From positions 62,001 through 126,000 of the forward strand of contig NZ_JADPRT010000019.1 in assembly GCF_015690355.1 (NCBI RefSeq): a stretch of DNA of 64,000 nucleotides, in the 5' to 3' direction. Source of the stretch: Streptacidiphilus fuscans. GTDB taxonomy: Bacteria > Actinomycetota > Actinomycetes > Streptomycetales > Streptomycetaceae. Below are positions 25,624-34,989 of this stretch, one piece after another. The position numbers were made by a program, and so were the translations under genes. How positions within the stretch are numbered: position 1 is the first letter of the stretch; the number at the start of each line of letters is the position of its first letter. A model generated the notes under the pieces. That model saw only the letters and a list, made by a program, of their open reading frames with translations, was not told where the DNA came from and did not search any database.

Positions 25624-26088
25624 TCACGCGCCGAAGAGGTGCAGGACGCGGTCGAGCGACCAGCACTGCCAGCTCATCGCCAGCAGGCAGACCAGGGAGA
25701 CCAGCGCCATCATCAGGTTCTGCCCCTGCTCGGCCCAGTCGTGGATCATCAGCACGAAGTAGAGGAGGTTGAGCAGCAGTCCGCAGGCCAGGGCGATCGG
25801 ACTGAGCAGTCCGACGGTCAGCCCGAGGCCCAGCGCCAGCTCCGCGAAGACGACGACGTAGGCCATCGCCTTGGGCCTGGGCGCGACGATCCGGTCGAAG
25901 GACGAGCGGACGAACGGCCAACGGTGGCGCGAGGCGACGTCCTTGGCCCAGTCGATGCCGGTGGAGCGCTGCAGCCAGCCCTTCTTGTCCTTGTGCCGCC
26001 AGCTCTCCAGCCACCACAGCCCGAGGCCGATGCGGAGCACCGCGAACCACTGCCCGGCCGACAACCCGTACGTGTGCACCGTCTGCAC
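25624..26088 (-). CDS. DoxX-like small membrane protein
   Basis: 154 residues with about four hydrophobic segments and the DoxX/DoxD-type GLGLWWLESWRHKDKKGWL near the N-terminus. Related proteins are subunits of thiosulfate:quinone oxidoreductase or membrane-anchored redox partners; here the role is unknown. GTG start at 26088 follows GGGGTGA. First gene of a two-gene unit with the DUF35 gene. Operator 3a lies 36 bases upstream. Confidence 0.75.
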   Translation of the reverse strand: MQTVHTYGLSAGQWFAVLRIGLGLWWLESWRHKDKKGWLQRSTGIDWAKDVASRHRWPFVRSSFDRIVAPRPKAMAYVVVFAELALGLGLTVGLLSPIALACGLLLNLLYFVLMIHDWAEQGQNLMMALVSLVCLLAMSWQCWSLDRVLHLFGA

Positions 26089-26124
26089 CCGAAGTCACCC
26101 CTTGCGAGCTTCCGGCCAGGATTA

Positions 26125-26139
26125 CTGACGCTCCGTCAG
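26125..26139. promoter_or_regulatory. Operator copy (site 3a)
   Basis: CTGACGCTCCGTCAG, a perfect match to the palindrome, with symmetrical A/T outside. It is exactly 60 bp from site 3b and faces the DoxX-like/DUF35 unit. Confidence 0.82.
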
Positions 26140-26184
26140 TTCTCTGGCCCCGGACTCTTCCTGCGACGCTCCCCCGACAGTAAT

Positions 26185-26199
26185 CTGATGGTACGTCAG
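26185..26199. promoter_or_regulatory. Operator copy (site 3b)
   Basis: CTGATGGTACGTCAG, one mismatch, extended by AAT and ATT on the two sides into a 21-bp near-palindrome (26182-26202). It lies 38 bases upstream of the acyl-CoA synthetase gene. Confidence 0.82.
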
Positions 26200-26237
26200 A
26201 TTCTCTTGCCCGCCCACAGTCAGGATCGGAGGCAGCC

Positions 26238-28406
26238 ATGCGGGACCCGGACATCGACACCGGCGCCGACACCGACGTGAGCGGCCGGCCCCTGCGCCCG
26301 CGAACGGTCGACCTGGACCGCTTCTTCCGCCCCACCTCCGTCGCCGTCATCGGCGCCTCGGACACACCGGGCCGCCCCAACACCGGGATCACCCGGCAGT
26401 TGCGCGCCTGGTCGGAGCGGGTCGGCGCACGGATGCACGCGGTCAACCCCGGCCGGGAGACGGTCGACGGACTGCCCTGCTACCCCGACCTCGCGTCCAT
26501 CCCGTCCGAGCCCGGCGAGGACCCGATCGACCTGGCGGTGATCCTGCTGGCCGACCCGGCCGCGGTGGTGCCGCAGTTGGTCGAGGCCAAGGTGCGGTTC
26601 GCGGTCGCTTTCGCGTCCGGCTTCGCCGAGACCGGCGAGGAGGGCCGGGCGGCCCAGCGCCGCCTGGAACAGCTGATCGCGGACGCGCCCACGGGCCTTC
26701 GGCTGCTCGGCCCGAACACCAACCTCAACGCCTTCGAGCGGTTCCGCGACGACCTGAGCGGCCCGGCCATCGCGCTGATCACCCAGAGCGGCCACCAGGG
26801 CCGTCCCCTCTTCACCCTCCAGGAGCTCGGCATCCGACTGAGCCACTGGGCGCCGACCGGCAACGAGGCCGACCTCGAAGTCGCCGACTTCGTCCAGTGG
26901 TTCGCCGACCAGCCGGAGATCGGCGCGATCGCCGCCTACATCGAGGGCATCAAGGACGGCCGCGGCTTCCTGCTCGCCGCCGACCACGCGGCCCGGCGCG
27001 GCGTCCCGGTGGTCGCGGTCAAGGTCGGCCGCACCGACGAGGGCGCGCGGATGGCGCAGTCCCACACCGGCAAACTGACCGGCGCGGACGACGTGGTGGA
27101 CGCGGCGTTCAAGCAGTACGGCGTGATCCGGGTGGACGGACTGGACGAACTCCAGGACACCGCAGCCCTGTTGGCGCGGGCCAAGCCGCCGACGGCACCG
27201 GGCGTCGTCGTCTACTCCATCTCCGGCGGCACCGGCGCGCACCTGGCGGACATGGCCTCGGCGGCCGGGCTCACCCTGCCGCAGCTCGGCCAGGCCAAGC
27301 AGGACGAACTGCACCAGTGGATCCCCGAGTACCTGAGCGTGGCCAACCCCGTCGACAACGGCGGCCACCCGGTGGGCGACTGGCGCGGCCGGAAGATCCT
27401 CGACGCGATCCTGGCCGACCCCGACGTGGGCGTGCTGATCTGCCCGATCACCGGCCCCTTCCCGCCGATGAGCGACAAGCTGGCGCAGGATTTGGTCGAG
27501 GTCGCCGAGACGACGGACAAGCTGGTCTGCGTCATCTGGGGCTCCCCGCTCGGGACCGAGGAGGCGTACCGGACCACGCTGCTGGGCTCGTCCCGGGTCG
27601 CGGTGTTCCGTACCTTCGGCAACTGCGTCAAGGCGGTTGCCGCCTACCTCAGGCACCACGAGTTCGTCAGCGACTACCACTCCCCCTTCGACGCCGCGCC
27701 GCGCGAGTCGTGCGCGGGCAAGGCGAAGGCGCAGCGGGTGCTGAAGCCGGGCGAGCAGCTCAGCGAGTTCGCCGCCAAGCAGCTGCTGCGCGCCTACGGC
27801 ATCCGGGTGCCGCGCGAGCAGCTGGTCAACAGCGCGGCGGGCGCGGTGCGGGCGGCCGGGGTGGTCGGCTATCCGGTGGTGCTCAAGGGATCCGCGCCCG
27901 GGGTCGCCCACAAGACCGAGCTCGGGCTGGTCAAGGTCGGTCTCACCAGCGCCAGTCAGGTCCGCGACGCGTTCCGCGAGCTGACCGACAACGCGCGGGC
28001 GGCCGGGATACCCCGGCTGGACGGGGTGCTGGTCTGCCAGATGGTCGGCGCGGGCGTGGAGATGGTCGTCGGCATGGGCCGGGACGTCACCTTCGGCCCG
28101 ACGGTGACGGTGGGCATGGGCGGCGTCTTCGTCGAGGTGCTGCGCGACACCGCCGTCCGGGTCCCACCCTTCGGCCCCGCCGACGTCCACGCGATGCTGC
28201 GTGAACTGCGCTGCTGGCCCCTGCTGGAGGGGGTGCGCGGACTGCCGCCGATGGACGTCGACGCGCTGGTGGACGTCGTGCTGCGGGTGCAGCGGATGGC
28301 GCTGGAGCTCGGCGACGACCTGGGCGAACTCGACATCAACCCGCTGGTGGTGCTGGAACGGGGCAAGGGAGCGGTGGCCTTGGACGCCTTGGCGGTGTGC
28401 CGGTGA
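26238..28406 (+). CDS. ADP-forming acyl-CoA synthetase (acetate-CoA ligase family), fused subunits
   Basis: 722 residues. Residues about 30-170 are a CoA-binding domain (VAVIGASDTPG), 185-320 a ligase domain with the SHTG segment that carries the phosphohistidine in this family, and 500-720 an ATP-grasp domain (GYPVVLKGSAPGVAHKTELGLV, LDINPLVV). The enzyme interconverts an acyl-CoA plus ADP with free acid plus ATP; for a catabolic regulon it could activate a short acid or recover energy. ATG at 26238 follows GGAGGCAG. The crotonase gene overlaps its stop codon. Confidence 0.9.
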   Translation: MRDPDIDTGADTDVSGRPLRPRTVDLDRFFRPTSVAVIGASDTPGRPNTGITRQLRAWSERVGARMHAVNPGRETVDGLPCYPDLASIPSEPGEDPIDLAVILLADPAAVVPQLVEAKVRFAVAFASGFAETGEEGRAAQRRLEQLIADAPTGLRLLGPNTNLNAFERFRDDLSGPAIALITQSGHQGRPLFTLQELGIRLSHWAPTGNEADLEVADFVQWFADQPEIGAIAAYIEGIKDGRGFLLAADHAARRGVPVVAVKVGRTDEGARMAQSHTGKLTGADDVVDAAFKQYGVIRVDGLDELQDTAALLARAKPPTAPGVVVYSISGGTGAHLADMASAAGLTLPQLGQAKQDELHQWIPEYLSVANPVDNGGHPVGDWRGRKILDAILADPDVGVLICPITGPFPPMSDKLAQDLVEVAETTDKLVCVIWGSPLGTEEAYRTTLLGSSRVAVFRTFGNCVKAVAAYLRHHEFVSDYHSPFDAAPRESCAGKAKAQRVLKPGEQLSEFAAKQLLRAYGIRVPREQLVNSAAGAVRAAGVVGYPVVLKGSAPGVAHKTELGLVKVGLTSASQVRDAFRELTDNARAAGIPRLDGVLVCQMVGAGVEMVVGMGRDVTFGPTVTVGMGGVFVEVLRDTAVRVPPFGPADVHAMLRELRCWPLLEGVRGLPPMDVDALVDVVLRVQRMALELGDDLGELDINPLVVLERGKGAVALDALAVCR

Positions 28407-29233
28407 GCGGGTTGCCGCTGAACGAGCTGCCGGTGAGCGAGCTGCTGGTGGAGTCGGCGGGCGCGGTGCGGCGGTTGACGCTGAACCGGCCCGACGCGCT
28501 GAACGCGATCACCGCGACGATGCGGGAGCGGCTGATCGCCGAGCTGGAGGCGGCGTCCGCCGATCCGGCGGTGCGGGTGGTCGTGCTGACCGGAGCCGGG
28601 CGGGCGTTCTGCTCCGGCGCGGACCTGAGCGGCGGCGCTGGCGGCGCGGGCGGCTCGACCGGTGAGCGGGTGGCCGGGGGCGTGGCGCGGATGCTGCGGC
28701 GCGGCGTGCAGCGGATGGTCGCCGCCGTGCTGGACTGCGAGAAGCCGGTGCTCTGCGCGCTCAACGGCGTGGCGGCGGGGGTGGGCGCGCAACTCGCGCT
28801 CGCCTGCGACCTGGTCGTCGCGGCGGAGAACGCGTCGCTGTTGCAGGTCTTCGCGCGGCGCGGGTTGGTACCGGACGGCGGCGCGGCGTATCTGCTGGCG
28901 CGGCTGGTCGGGCCGCAGCGGGCGAAGGAGCTGCTCTTCTTCGGGGACAAGGTGCGGGCGACGGAGGCCGAACGGCTTGGCCTGGTCAACCGGGTGGTGC
29001 CTGCGGAGGAGCTGGAGAAGACCGTGACCGAGTGGGCCGAGCGCTTGGCCGCCGGACCGACGCGGGCGTTCGCGCTGACCAAGGCGCTGGTCAACGCCTC
29101 GCTGGACGCCGACCGCGCGACGGCCTTCGCGGCGGAGGCGGTCGCGCAGGAGATCAACATGACGACGGCCGACGCCCAGGAGGGCGTGCGGGCGTTCGTC
29201 GAACGGCGGGACGCCCGGTTCGAGGGGCGTTGA
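28403..29233 (+). CDS. Enoyl-CoA hydratase/isomerase (crotonase) family protein
   Basis: About 276 residues of the crotonase family: LTLNRPDALNAI, AFCSGADLSGG (first oxyanion-hole segment), NGVAAGVGAQLALACDLVVAA (second) and GLVPDGGAAYLLARLVG. It probably hydrates a 2-enoyl-CoA in the degradation pathway. The GTG at 28403 overlaps the TGA of the preceding gene (GTGA), which suggests coupled translation; a GTG two codons earlier is possible. A glycine-rich insert lies at about residues 75-85. Confidence 0.88.
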   Translation: MSGLPLNELPVSELLVESAGAVRRLTLNRPDALNAITATMRERLIAELEAASADPAVRVVVLTGAGRAFCSGADLSGGAGGAGGSTGERVAGGVARMLRRGVQRMVAAVLDCEKPVLCALNGVAAGVGAQLALACDLVVAAENASLLQVFARRGLVPDGGAAYLLARLVGPQRAKELLFFGDKVRATEAERLGLVNRVVPAEELEKTVTEWAERLAAGPTRAFALTKALVNASLDADRATAFAAEAVAQEINMTTADAQEGVRAFVERRDARFEGR

Positions 29234-29261
29234 CCCCTCCTTTCCTGGTTCTCCTGAGGGA

Positions 29262-29276
29262 GCGACGCTCCGTCAG
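29262..29276. promoter_or_regulatory. Operator copy (site 4)
   Basis: GCGACGCTCCGTCAG: right half exact, left half with two mismatches. It lies between the crotonase gene and the flavin reductase gene, 35 bases upstream of the latter's start. Confidence 0.6.
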
Positions 29277-29311
29277 CTCTACTGGCAGTACCGGACACCC
29301 GGAGGATTCCC

Positions 29312-29929
29312 ATGGGGCACGAAGGCATGGCGGTGGCGGCGGTCCGCTACCTGCGGGAGACCGGCGCGCCCCTGAGCGCCGGTCCGATGGCGACCCCGCT
29401 GCACGCGGTGGTCGAGGGCGAACCCGAGCTGGAGGCCGACGCCCGCGCGATGCGCGAGGCGCTCGGCCACTTCGCCACCGGCATCACCGTCATCACGGCA
29501 ACGGCGGAGGACGGGTCACCGGTCGGCTTCGCCTGCCAGTCCTTCGCCTCGCTGTCGCTGGACCCGCCACTGGTCTGCTTCAACGTGGCACGCACGTCGT
29601 CGAGTTGGCCACGCATCGCGAAGGCGGGCGCGTTCTGCGTCAACGTGCTGGCGCATGACCAGCACGAGTTGTGCCGGTCCTTCGCGGTCAGCGCGTCGAC
29701 GGGCGCGGACAAGTTCGCCGGCGTGGGGTGGGAGCGGTCCGCGGCGACGGGGTCGCCACGGCTGGACGGGGCGTTGGCGTGGGTCGACTGCACGGTGCAT
29801 GCGGTGCACACCGGTGGCGACCATTTGATCGTGCTGGGCCGGGTGCGCGAGCTGGCGGCACCGCGGGGCGGGGAGGCCGGGCCGCTGGTGTTCTATCGCA
29901 GTGCGTTCCGGCTCCTTCAGGACGACTGA
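29312..29929 (+). CDS. Flavin reductase domain protein (HsaB/HpaC-like)
   Basis: 205 residues. After about 45 variable residues comes a flavin reductase domain: ALGHFATGITVITA, PVGFACQSFASLSLDPPLVCFNV, KAGAFCVNVLAHDQ, DHLIVLGRV and PLVFYRSAF. Such proteins supply FADH2 or FMNH2 to a separate oxygenase; HsaB does so in cholesterol ring degradation. No partner monooxygenase is in the window. ATG at 29312 has GGAGG seven bases upstream. Confidence 0.88.
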   Translation: MGHEGMAVAAVRYLRETGAPLSAGPMATPLHAVVEGEPELEADARAMREALGHFATGITVITATAEDGSPVGFACQSFASLSLDPPLVCFNVARTSSSWPRIAKAGAFCVNVLAHDQHELCRSFAVSASTGADKFAGVGWERSAATGSPRLDGALAWVDCTVHAVHTGGDHLIVLGRVRELAAPRGGEAGPLVFYRSAFRLLQDD

Positions 29930-29938
29930 CACGCTGTA

Positions 29939-30119
29939 GTTGCACTACTTAGGGGCGCGGGGAACTGCGCGACAATCCCCCTGGCCTTCGGCCGGGAGGT
30001 GCCCCCATCCGGCATGCGGATGGTCCTCAACGAGCAGGGCCATCCGCACAGGGTGGTTGCTCGCGCCCACGCGGCGGAGCCGCACATCAGCAGAGCCTCG
30101 CGCCCCTGGATAGTGCAAC
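29939..30119. repeat. Dispersed palindromic element, copy C (core inverted)
   Basis: Same termini and arms as copies A and B, but the 47-bp core (30012-30058) is the near-exact reverse complement of the core in A and B, while the module CGCGGCGGAGCCGCACATCA (about 30070) and right end keep the orientation seen in A. An extra short segment rich in C precedes the core. It lies between convergent genes. Confidence 0.9.
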
Positions 30120-30135
30120 GTCCCATGTCAGCCGA

Positions 30136-31203
<1,068 letters not shown>

Positions 31204-31237
31204 GGTGCCTTCCCTTCCTCCTGAACGGGTCCGCCGC

Positions 31238-32749
31238 TCAGGACTGCCAGACGACGGCCTGCTGCTCGCTGTAGGCGTGGAGGCCGTAGGAGCCTCCGTC
31301 GCGGCCGACCCCGCTCTGCTTGAAGCCGCCGAACGGCGTCTCCGGGTGGCGCTGCGCGGTGTTGATGCCGACGTTGCCGGTGCGCAGCCGGGCGGCCAGC
31401 GTGTAGGCGCGGGCGGCGTCGGCGGTGAAGATGTAGTCGTAGAGGCCGTACTCGGTGGAGTTGGCGATGGTGATCGCCTCCTCCTCGTCGTCGAACGGGA
31501 TCACCACGACGACCGGGCCGAAGACCTCCTCGCGGGCGATGGTCATCTCCGGTGTCACGTCGGCCAGCAGGGTCGGCGCGACGAAGAAGCCGGTGCCCGG
31601 CAGGTCGGCCGCGTCGGCGGTGCGCTCCTTGCGGGTACCGCCGGTGACCAGGCGCGCGCCCTCGCCGATCGCGCCCGCGATGTAGCCCTCGACGCGGTCG
31701 CGGTGGACCGCCGAGACGACCGGGCCGACCACCGTCTTCGGGGACAGCGGGTCGCCGACCGGCAGCCGCGCGGCGAACTGCGCCAGCCCGGCCACCAGTT
31801 CGTCGTAGCGGGAGCGGTGGACCAGCGCGCGGGTGGGCGCGGTGCAGATCTGGCCGGAGTGGAAGGCCCAGGTCGAGCCGATGGCCATGACCGCCTTGCC
31901 GAGGTCGGCATCCTCCAGCAAGATGGCCGCGCCTTTGCCGCCCAGCTCCATCAGCAACCGCTTCATGGTCGCGCCGCCGTCGGTGGCGATCCGGCGGCCG
32001 ACGGTGGTCGAGCCGGTGAAGCTGATCATGTCGACGTCGGGCGAGGCGACGAGCGCCGCGCCGGCGGCCGAGCCCGAGTCCGTGACCACGTTGAAGATCC
32101 CGGCGGGCGCGCCCGCGTCCAGGAAGATCTCGCCCAACTTGAGGCAGGCCAGCGGGTCCTGGGGCGCGGGCTTGGCGACGACGGTGTTGCCCATCGCCAG
32201 CGCGGGCGCGAGCTTCCCGGCCAGGTTGACGATCGGGAAGTTGTAGGAGGTGATGCAGCCGACCACGCCGACGGGACGCCGCGCGGCGGCGGCATTGGTC
32301 AGCCCGCCCGCGGCGAGCGGGGTCGCCGCTACGGGATGCGCGGGGAAGGAGTCGACGGTCGGCTCCAGCGCGCCGCGCGCGTAGCGGCGGAACCGGTCCG
32401 CGACGACCGGCAGTTGCATAGTCGAGGCGACGCGGATGGTCGCGCCGGTCTCGGCCTGGAGCAGGGGCACGAACTCCTCGGCGCGCTCCGTCACCAGGTC
32501 GGCGATCCGCTCCAGCAGGGCCGCGCGGGCGGCGGGCGAGGTGGCGGCCCAGTGCTTCTGCGCCCGCCGCGCGGCGGCGATCGCGGCGGCGACGTCCGAG
32601 GCGGACGCCTCGGGTGCGTGGCCGACCAGGGACTCGGTGCCGGGGTTGATGACCGGGTACGTCCCGTCGCCGCCCTCGCGCCAGGTGTTGTCGATGAAGA
32701 GCCGGTGCGTGTCGGGATGGTGCGCTTCCTGCTTGTGCGCAGTGGTCAT
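31238..32749 (-). CDS. NAD(P)-dependent aldehyde dehydrogenase
   Basis: 503 residues with the full ALDH fold: N-terminal GTYPVINPGTE, NAD-binding FTGSTTVGRRIA, catalytic Glu in MELGGKG, nucleophilic Cys in SGQICTAPTR and the ending RHPETPFGGFKQSGVGRDGG. It oxidises an aldehyde to the acid, probably the product of the downstream alcohol dehydrogenase. ATG at 32749 (MTTAHK) is taken instead of an in-frame Met three codons upstream. Third gene of the operon. Confidence 0.9.
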   Translation of the reverse strand: MTTAHKQEAHHPDTHRLFIDNTWREGGDGTYPVINPGTESLVGHAPEASASDVAAAIAAARRAQKHWAATSPAARAALLERIADLVTERAEEFVPLLQAETGATIRVASTMQLPVVADRFRRYARGALEPTVDSFPAHPVAATPLAAGGLTNAAAARRPVGVVGCITSYNFPIVNLAGKLAPALAMGNTVVAKPAPQDPLACLKLGEIFLDAGAPAGIFNVVTDSGSAAGAALVASPDVDMISFTGSTTVGRRIATDGGATMKRLLMELGGKGAAILLEDADLGKAVMAIGSTWAFHSGQICTAPTRALVHRSRYDELVAGLAQFAARLPVGDPLSPKTVVGPVVSAVHRDRVEGYIAGAIGEGARLVTGGTRKERTADAADLPGTGFFVAPTLLADVTPEMTIAREEVFGPVVVVIPFDDEEEAITIANSTEYGLYDYIFTADAARAYTLAARLRTGNVGINTAQRHPETPFGGFKQSGVGRDGGSYGLHAYSEQQAVVWQS

Positions 32750-32786
32750 GCGGAGCACGTCCTTACCGGAGTGGAGGGGAGCCGGG

Positions 32787-33956
32787 TCAGCCTCGGGGCA
32801 GTCCGAGGACGCGCTCGGCGATGATGTTCCGCTGGATCTGGTCGCTGCCGCCGTAGATGGTGTCGGCGCGGGAGAAGAGCAGCGTGTGCTGGGCGGACGT
32901 GAGCGGGTAGCCGTCGACTTGGTGGGCCCGGCCGCCCGCGAACGCGCCCGGCAGGCCCTGGACCTGGACGGCCAGCTCGCCGAGCCGCTGGTGCCAGTTG
33001 GCCCACACCAGCTTGGCGACCGCCGCCGTGGCCGGCTCGGCGGTACCGAGAGTCCGCAGCGCGTTGGCCCGCATCACCTGGAGGTCCGCCCACTGGCGGG
33101 TCAGCGCCTCACGCAGCACCGGATCCCTGTCGGCGCCGGTCAGCGCCGCGGCGCGGAGGACCGCGTCCAGCTCGCGGGCGTAGCCGATCTGACGGCCCAG
33201 CATGCCCGCGCCGCGCTCGAAGGAGAGCAGCGTCATGGCGATCCGCCAGCCGTCGCCGACCGCGCCGAGCACGTCGACGGCGCGAGCCTGATCGAAGAAG
33301 ACCTCGCTGAACTCGCTGACACCGTTGAGCTGTCGGATCGGGCGGACCTCGATCCGCGCGCCGTTCGGACCGGGCTGGTCCATCGGGAGCAGCAGCAGGC
33401 TGAGCCCGGCGTGACGCTGCGAACCCGGCTCGGTCCGGGCCAGCACGAAGCACCAGTCCGCCCACTGCGACAGCGAGGTCCAGGTCTTCTGTCCGCTGAC
33501 CAGCCAGTCCCCCGACCCGTCCTCGGCCGGGACGGCGGAGGTGCGGACACCCGCCAGGTCGGAGCCGGCGTCCGGTTCGCTGTAGCCCTGGCACCAGATC
33601 GTCCCGCCCGAGGCGATGCCCGGCAGGTAGCGCTCACGCTGCTCCGCCGTGCCGTGCGCCAGCAGCGTCGGAGCGAGCAGCTGCTCGCCCACGATGCCGA
33701 GCGGGTCCGGGGCCTGGGCCCGCGCGTACTCCTCGAACCAGACGACCTGCCGGGTCAGGCTGTCGTCGGGCCAGCCCAGGCCGATCCAGCCGCCCGCGCC
33801 CAGCTCCCGCTCCCAGGCCCGCCGCCGCTCGGCGTCCTCGGGGACCTTGGCCCCGCGCAGGTCGGAGAAGGCGCCGCCTGCGCCGAGCCGTGCTTCCAGC
33901 CACTCCCTCGCCCGTGCGCGGAACTCCTCGTCCGCGGCGTCGAATGCGAAATCCAT
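32787..33956 (-). CDS. Acyl-CoA dehydrogenase, alpha-like type
   Basis: 389 residues with complete ACAD domains: WCQGYSEPDAGSDLAGVRT, KTWTSLSQWADWCFVLART, and the C-terminal DTIYGGSDQIQRNIIAERVLGLPRG. This is the FadE26/FadE28-like alpha type that, in mycobacterial steroid oxidation, pairs with a beta chain; the beta-like chain at 20261-21469 has no adjacent partner and could be its mate. ATG at 33956; 20 bases separate it from the SDR stop codon. Second gene of the operon. Confidence 0.9.
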   Translation of the reverse strand: MDFAFDAADEEFRARAREWLEARLGAGGAFSDLRGAKVPEDAERRRAWERELGAGGWIGLGWPDDSLTRQVVWFEEYARAQAPDPLGIVGEQLLAPTLLAHGTAEQRERYLPGIASGGTIWCQGYSEPDAGSDLAGVRTSAVPAEDGSGDWLVSGQKTWTSLSQWADWCFVLARTEPGSQRHAGLSLLLLPMDQPGPNGARIEVRPIRQLNGVSEFSEVFFDQARAVDVLGAVGDGWRIAMTLLSFERGAGMLGRQIGYARELDAVLRAAALTGADRDPVLREALTRQWADLQVMRANALRTLGTAEPATAAVAKLVWANWHQRLGELAVQVQGLPGAFAGGRAHQVDGYPLTSAQHTLLFSRADTIYGGSDQIQRNIIAERVLGLPRG

Positions 33957-33976
33957 CGCCACCCACCTGCCGTCCG

Positions 33977-34885
33977 TTACGCGTTGGGACGCTCGTCGGC
34001 GGCAGCGGCCTTGGCCATCGCCTCCAGCTGCGCGAGCATCGGCATCGGGTCGACGCCGACGGTGCCGGGGAGGAAGTCGGCGATCCGCTCCGGCGTCCAG
34101 CCGCCCTGCTCCGCGTACATGGCGCGGAGTTCGCGCGGCTGCGCCCAGACCGCGATCTTCGGGCCGGCCACCGTGTAGACCTGACCGGTGATTTCCTTTG
34201 CCTGTGCGGAGAGCAGGTAGACCACCAGGGCCGCCACGTCCTCCGGCTCGCCGATCTCCTTGAGCTCCATCGGGACGTTGGCCGACATCCTGGTGCGCGC
34301 CACCGGGGCCACGCAGTTGGCGGTCACGCCGTACTTGTGGAGCCCCAGCGCGGCGCTGCGGACCAGCGAGATGATGCCGCCCTTGGCCGCGCTGTAGTTG
34401 GCCTGGCTGACCGACCCCTGGTGGTTGCCGCTGGTGAAGCCGATCAGCGTGCCGCCGCCCTGCTTGCGCATCAGCGCGGACGCGGCACGGAAGACGGTGA
34501 AGGTGCCCTTGAGGTGGGTGGCGATGACCGGGTCCCACTCCTCCTCGGACATGTTGAAGAGCATCCGCTCGCGCAGGATCCCGGCCACGCAGACCACGCC
34601 GTCGAGCCGTCCGAACGCCTCGACGGCCGCTCGGACGACGCGTTCGCCGCCCGCCATGGTGGCGATGTCGTCGGCGACGGCTATCGCCTCGCCGCCCGCC
34701 GCCTCGATCTCCTTGACCACCTCGTCCGCCACCTCGCTGGTCGGCGCGGAGCCGTCGATGCCGACGCCGTAGTCGTTGACCACGACCTTCGCGCCCTCGG
34801 CGGCGCAGGCGAGCGCCACCGCACGCCCGATGCCGCGTCCGGCCCCGGTGACCGCAACCACCTTGTCGCGCAGGAACTCAGCCAC
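33977..34885 (-). CDS. Short-chain dehydrogenase/reductase
   Basis: 302 residues. Rossmann motif TGAGRGIG, NAG-equivalent VAGIL, catalytic Ser in GFTSGN and YSAAK are present, and the sequence resembles the dehydrogenase half of multifunctional enzyme type 2 and mycobacterial hydroxyacyl-CoA or steroid dehydrogenases. The C-terminal 60 residues form an extension beyond the SDR core. First gene of the SDR-FadE-ALDH-ADH operon; operator site 5 lies 21 bases upstream of its ATG, close enough to block RNA polymerase. Confidence 0.9.
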   Translation of the reverse strand: MAEFLRDKVVAVTGAGRGIGRAVALACAAEGAKVVVNDYGVGIDGSAPTSEVADEVVKEIEAAGGEAIAVADDIATMAGGERVVRAAVEAFGRLDGVVCVAGILRERMLFNMSEEEWDPVIATHLKGTFTVFRAASALMRKQGGGTLIGFTSGNHQGSVSQANYSAAKGGIISLVRSAALGLHKYGVTANCVAPVARTRMSANVPMELKEIGEPEDVAALVVYLLSAQAKEITGQVYTVAGPKIAVWAQPRELRAMYAEQGGWTPERIADFLPGTVGVDPMPMLAQLEAMAKAAAADERPNA

Positions 34886-34906
34886 GCCGTACCCCTCCTC
34901 AAGAAT

Positions 34907-34921
34907 CTGACGGACCGTTAG
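34907..34921. promoter_or_regulatory. Operator copy (site 5)
   Basis: CTGACGGACCGTTAG, one mismatch, flanked by AAT and ATT. Single copy between the divergent SDR operon and cyclase gene; no second copy at 60 bp was found here. On the minus strand a TAGAAT hexamer abuts it, which could be a -10 element. Confidence 0.8.
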
Positions 34922-34989
34922 ATTCTAGGAGCGAGAAGAGACGAACGGGAAGAGACGATCGGCAAGACCGGAAAGAGGAGGCGAAGCGC

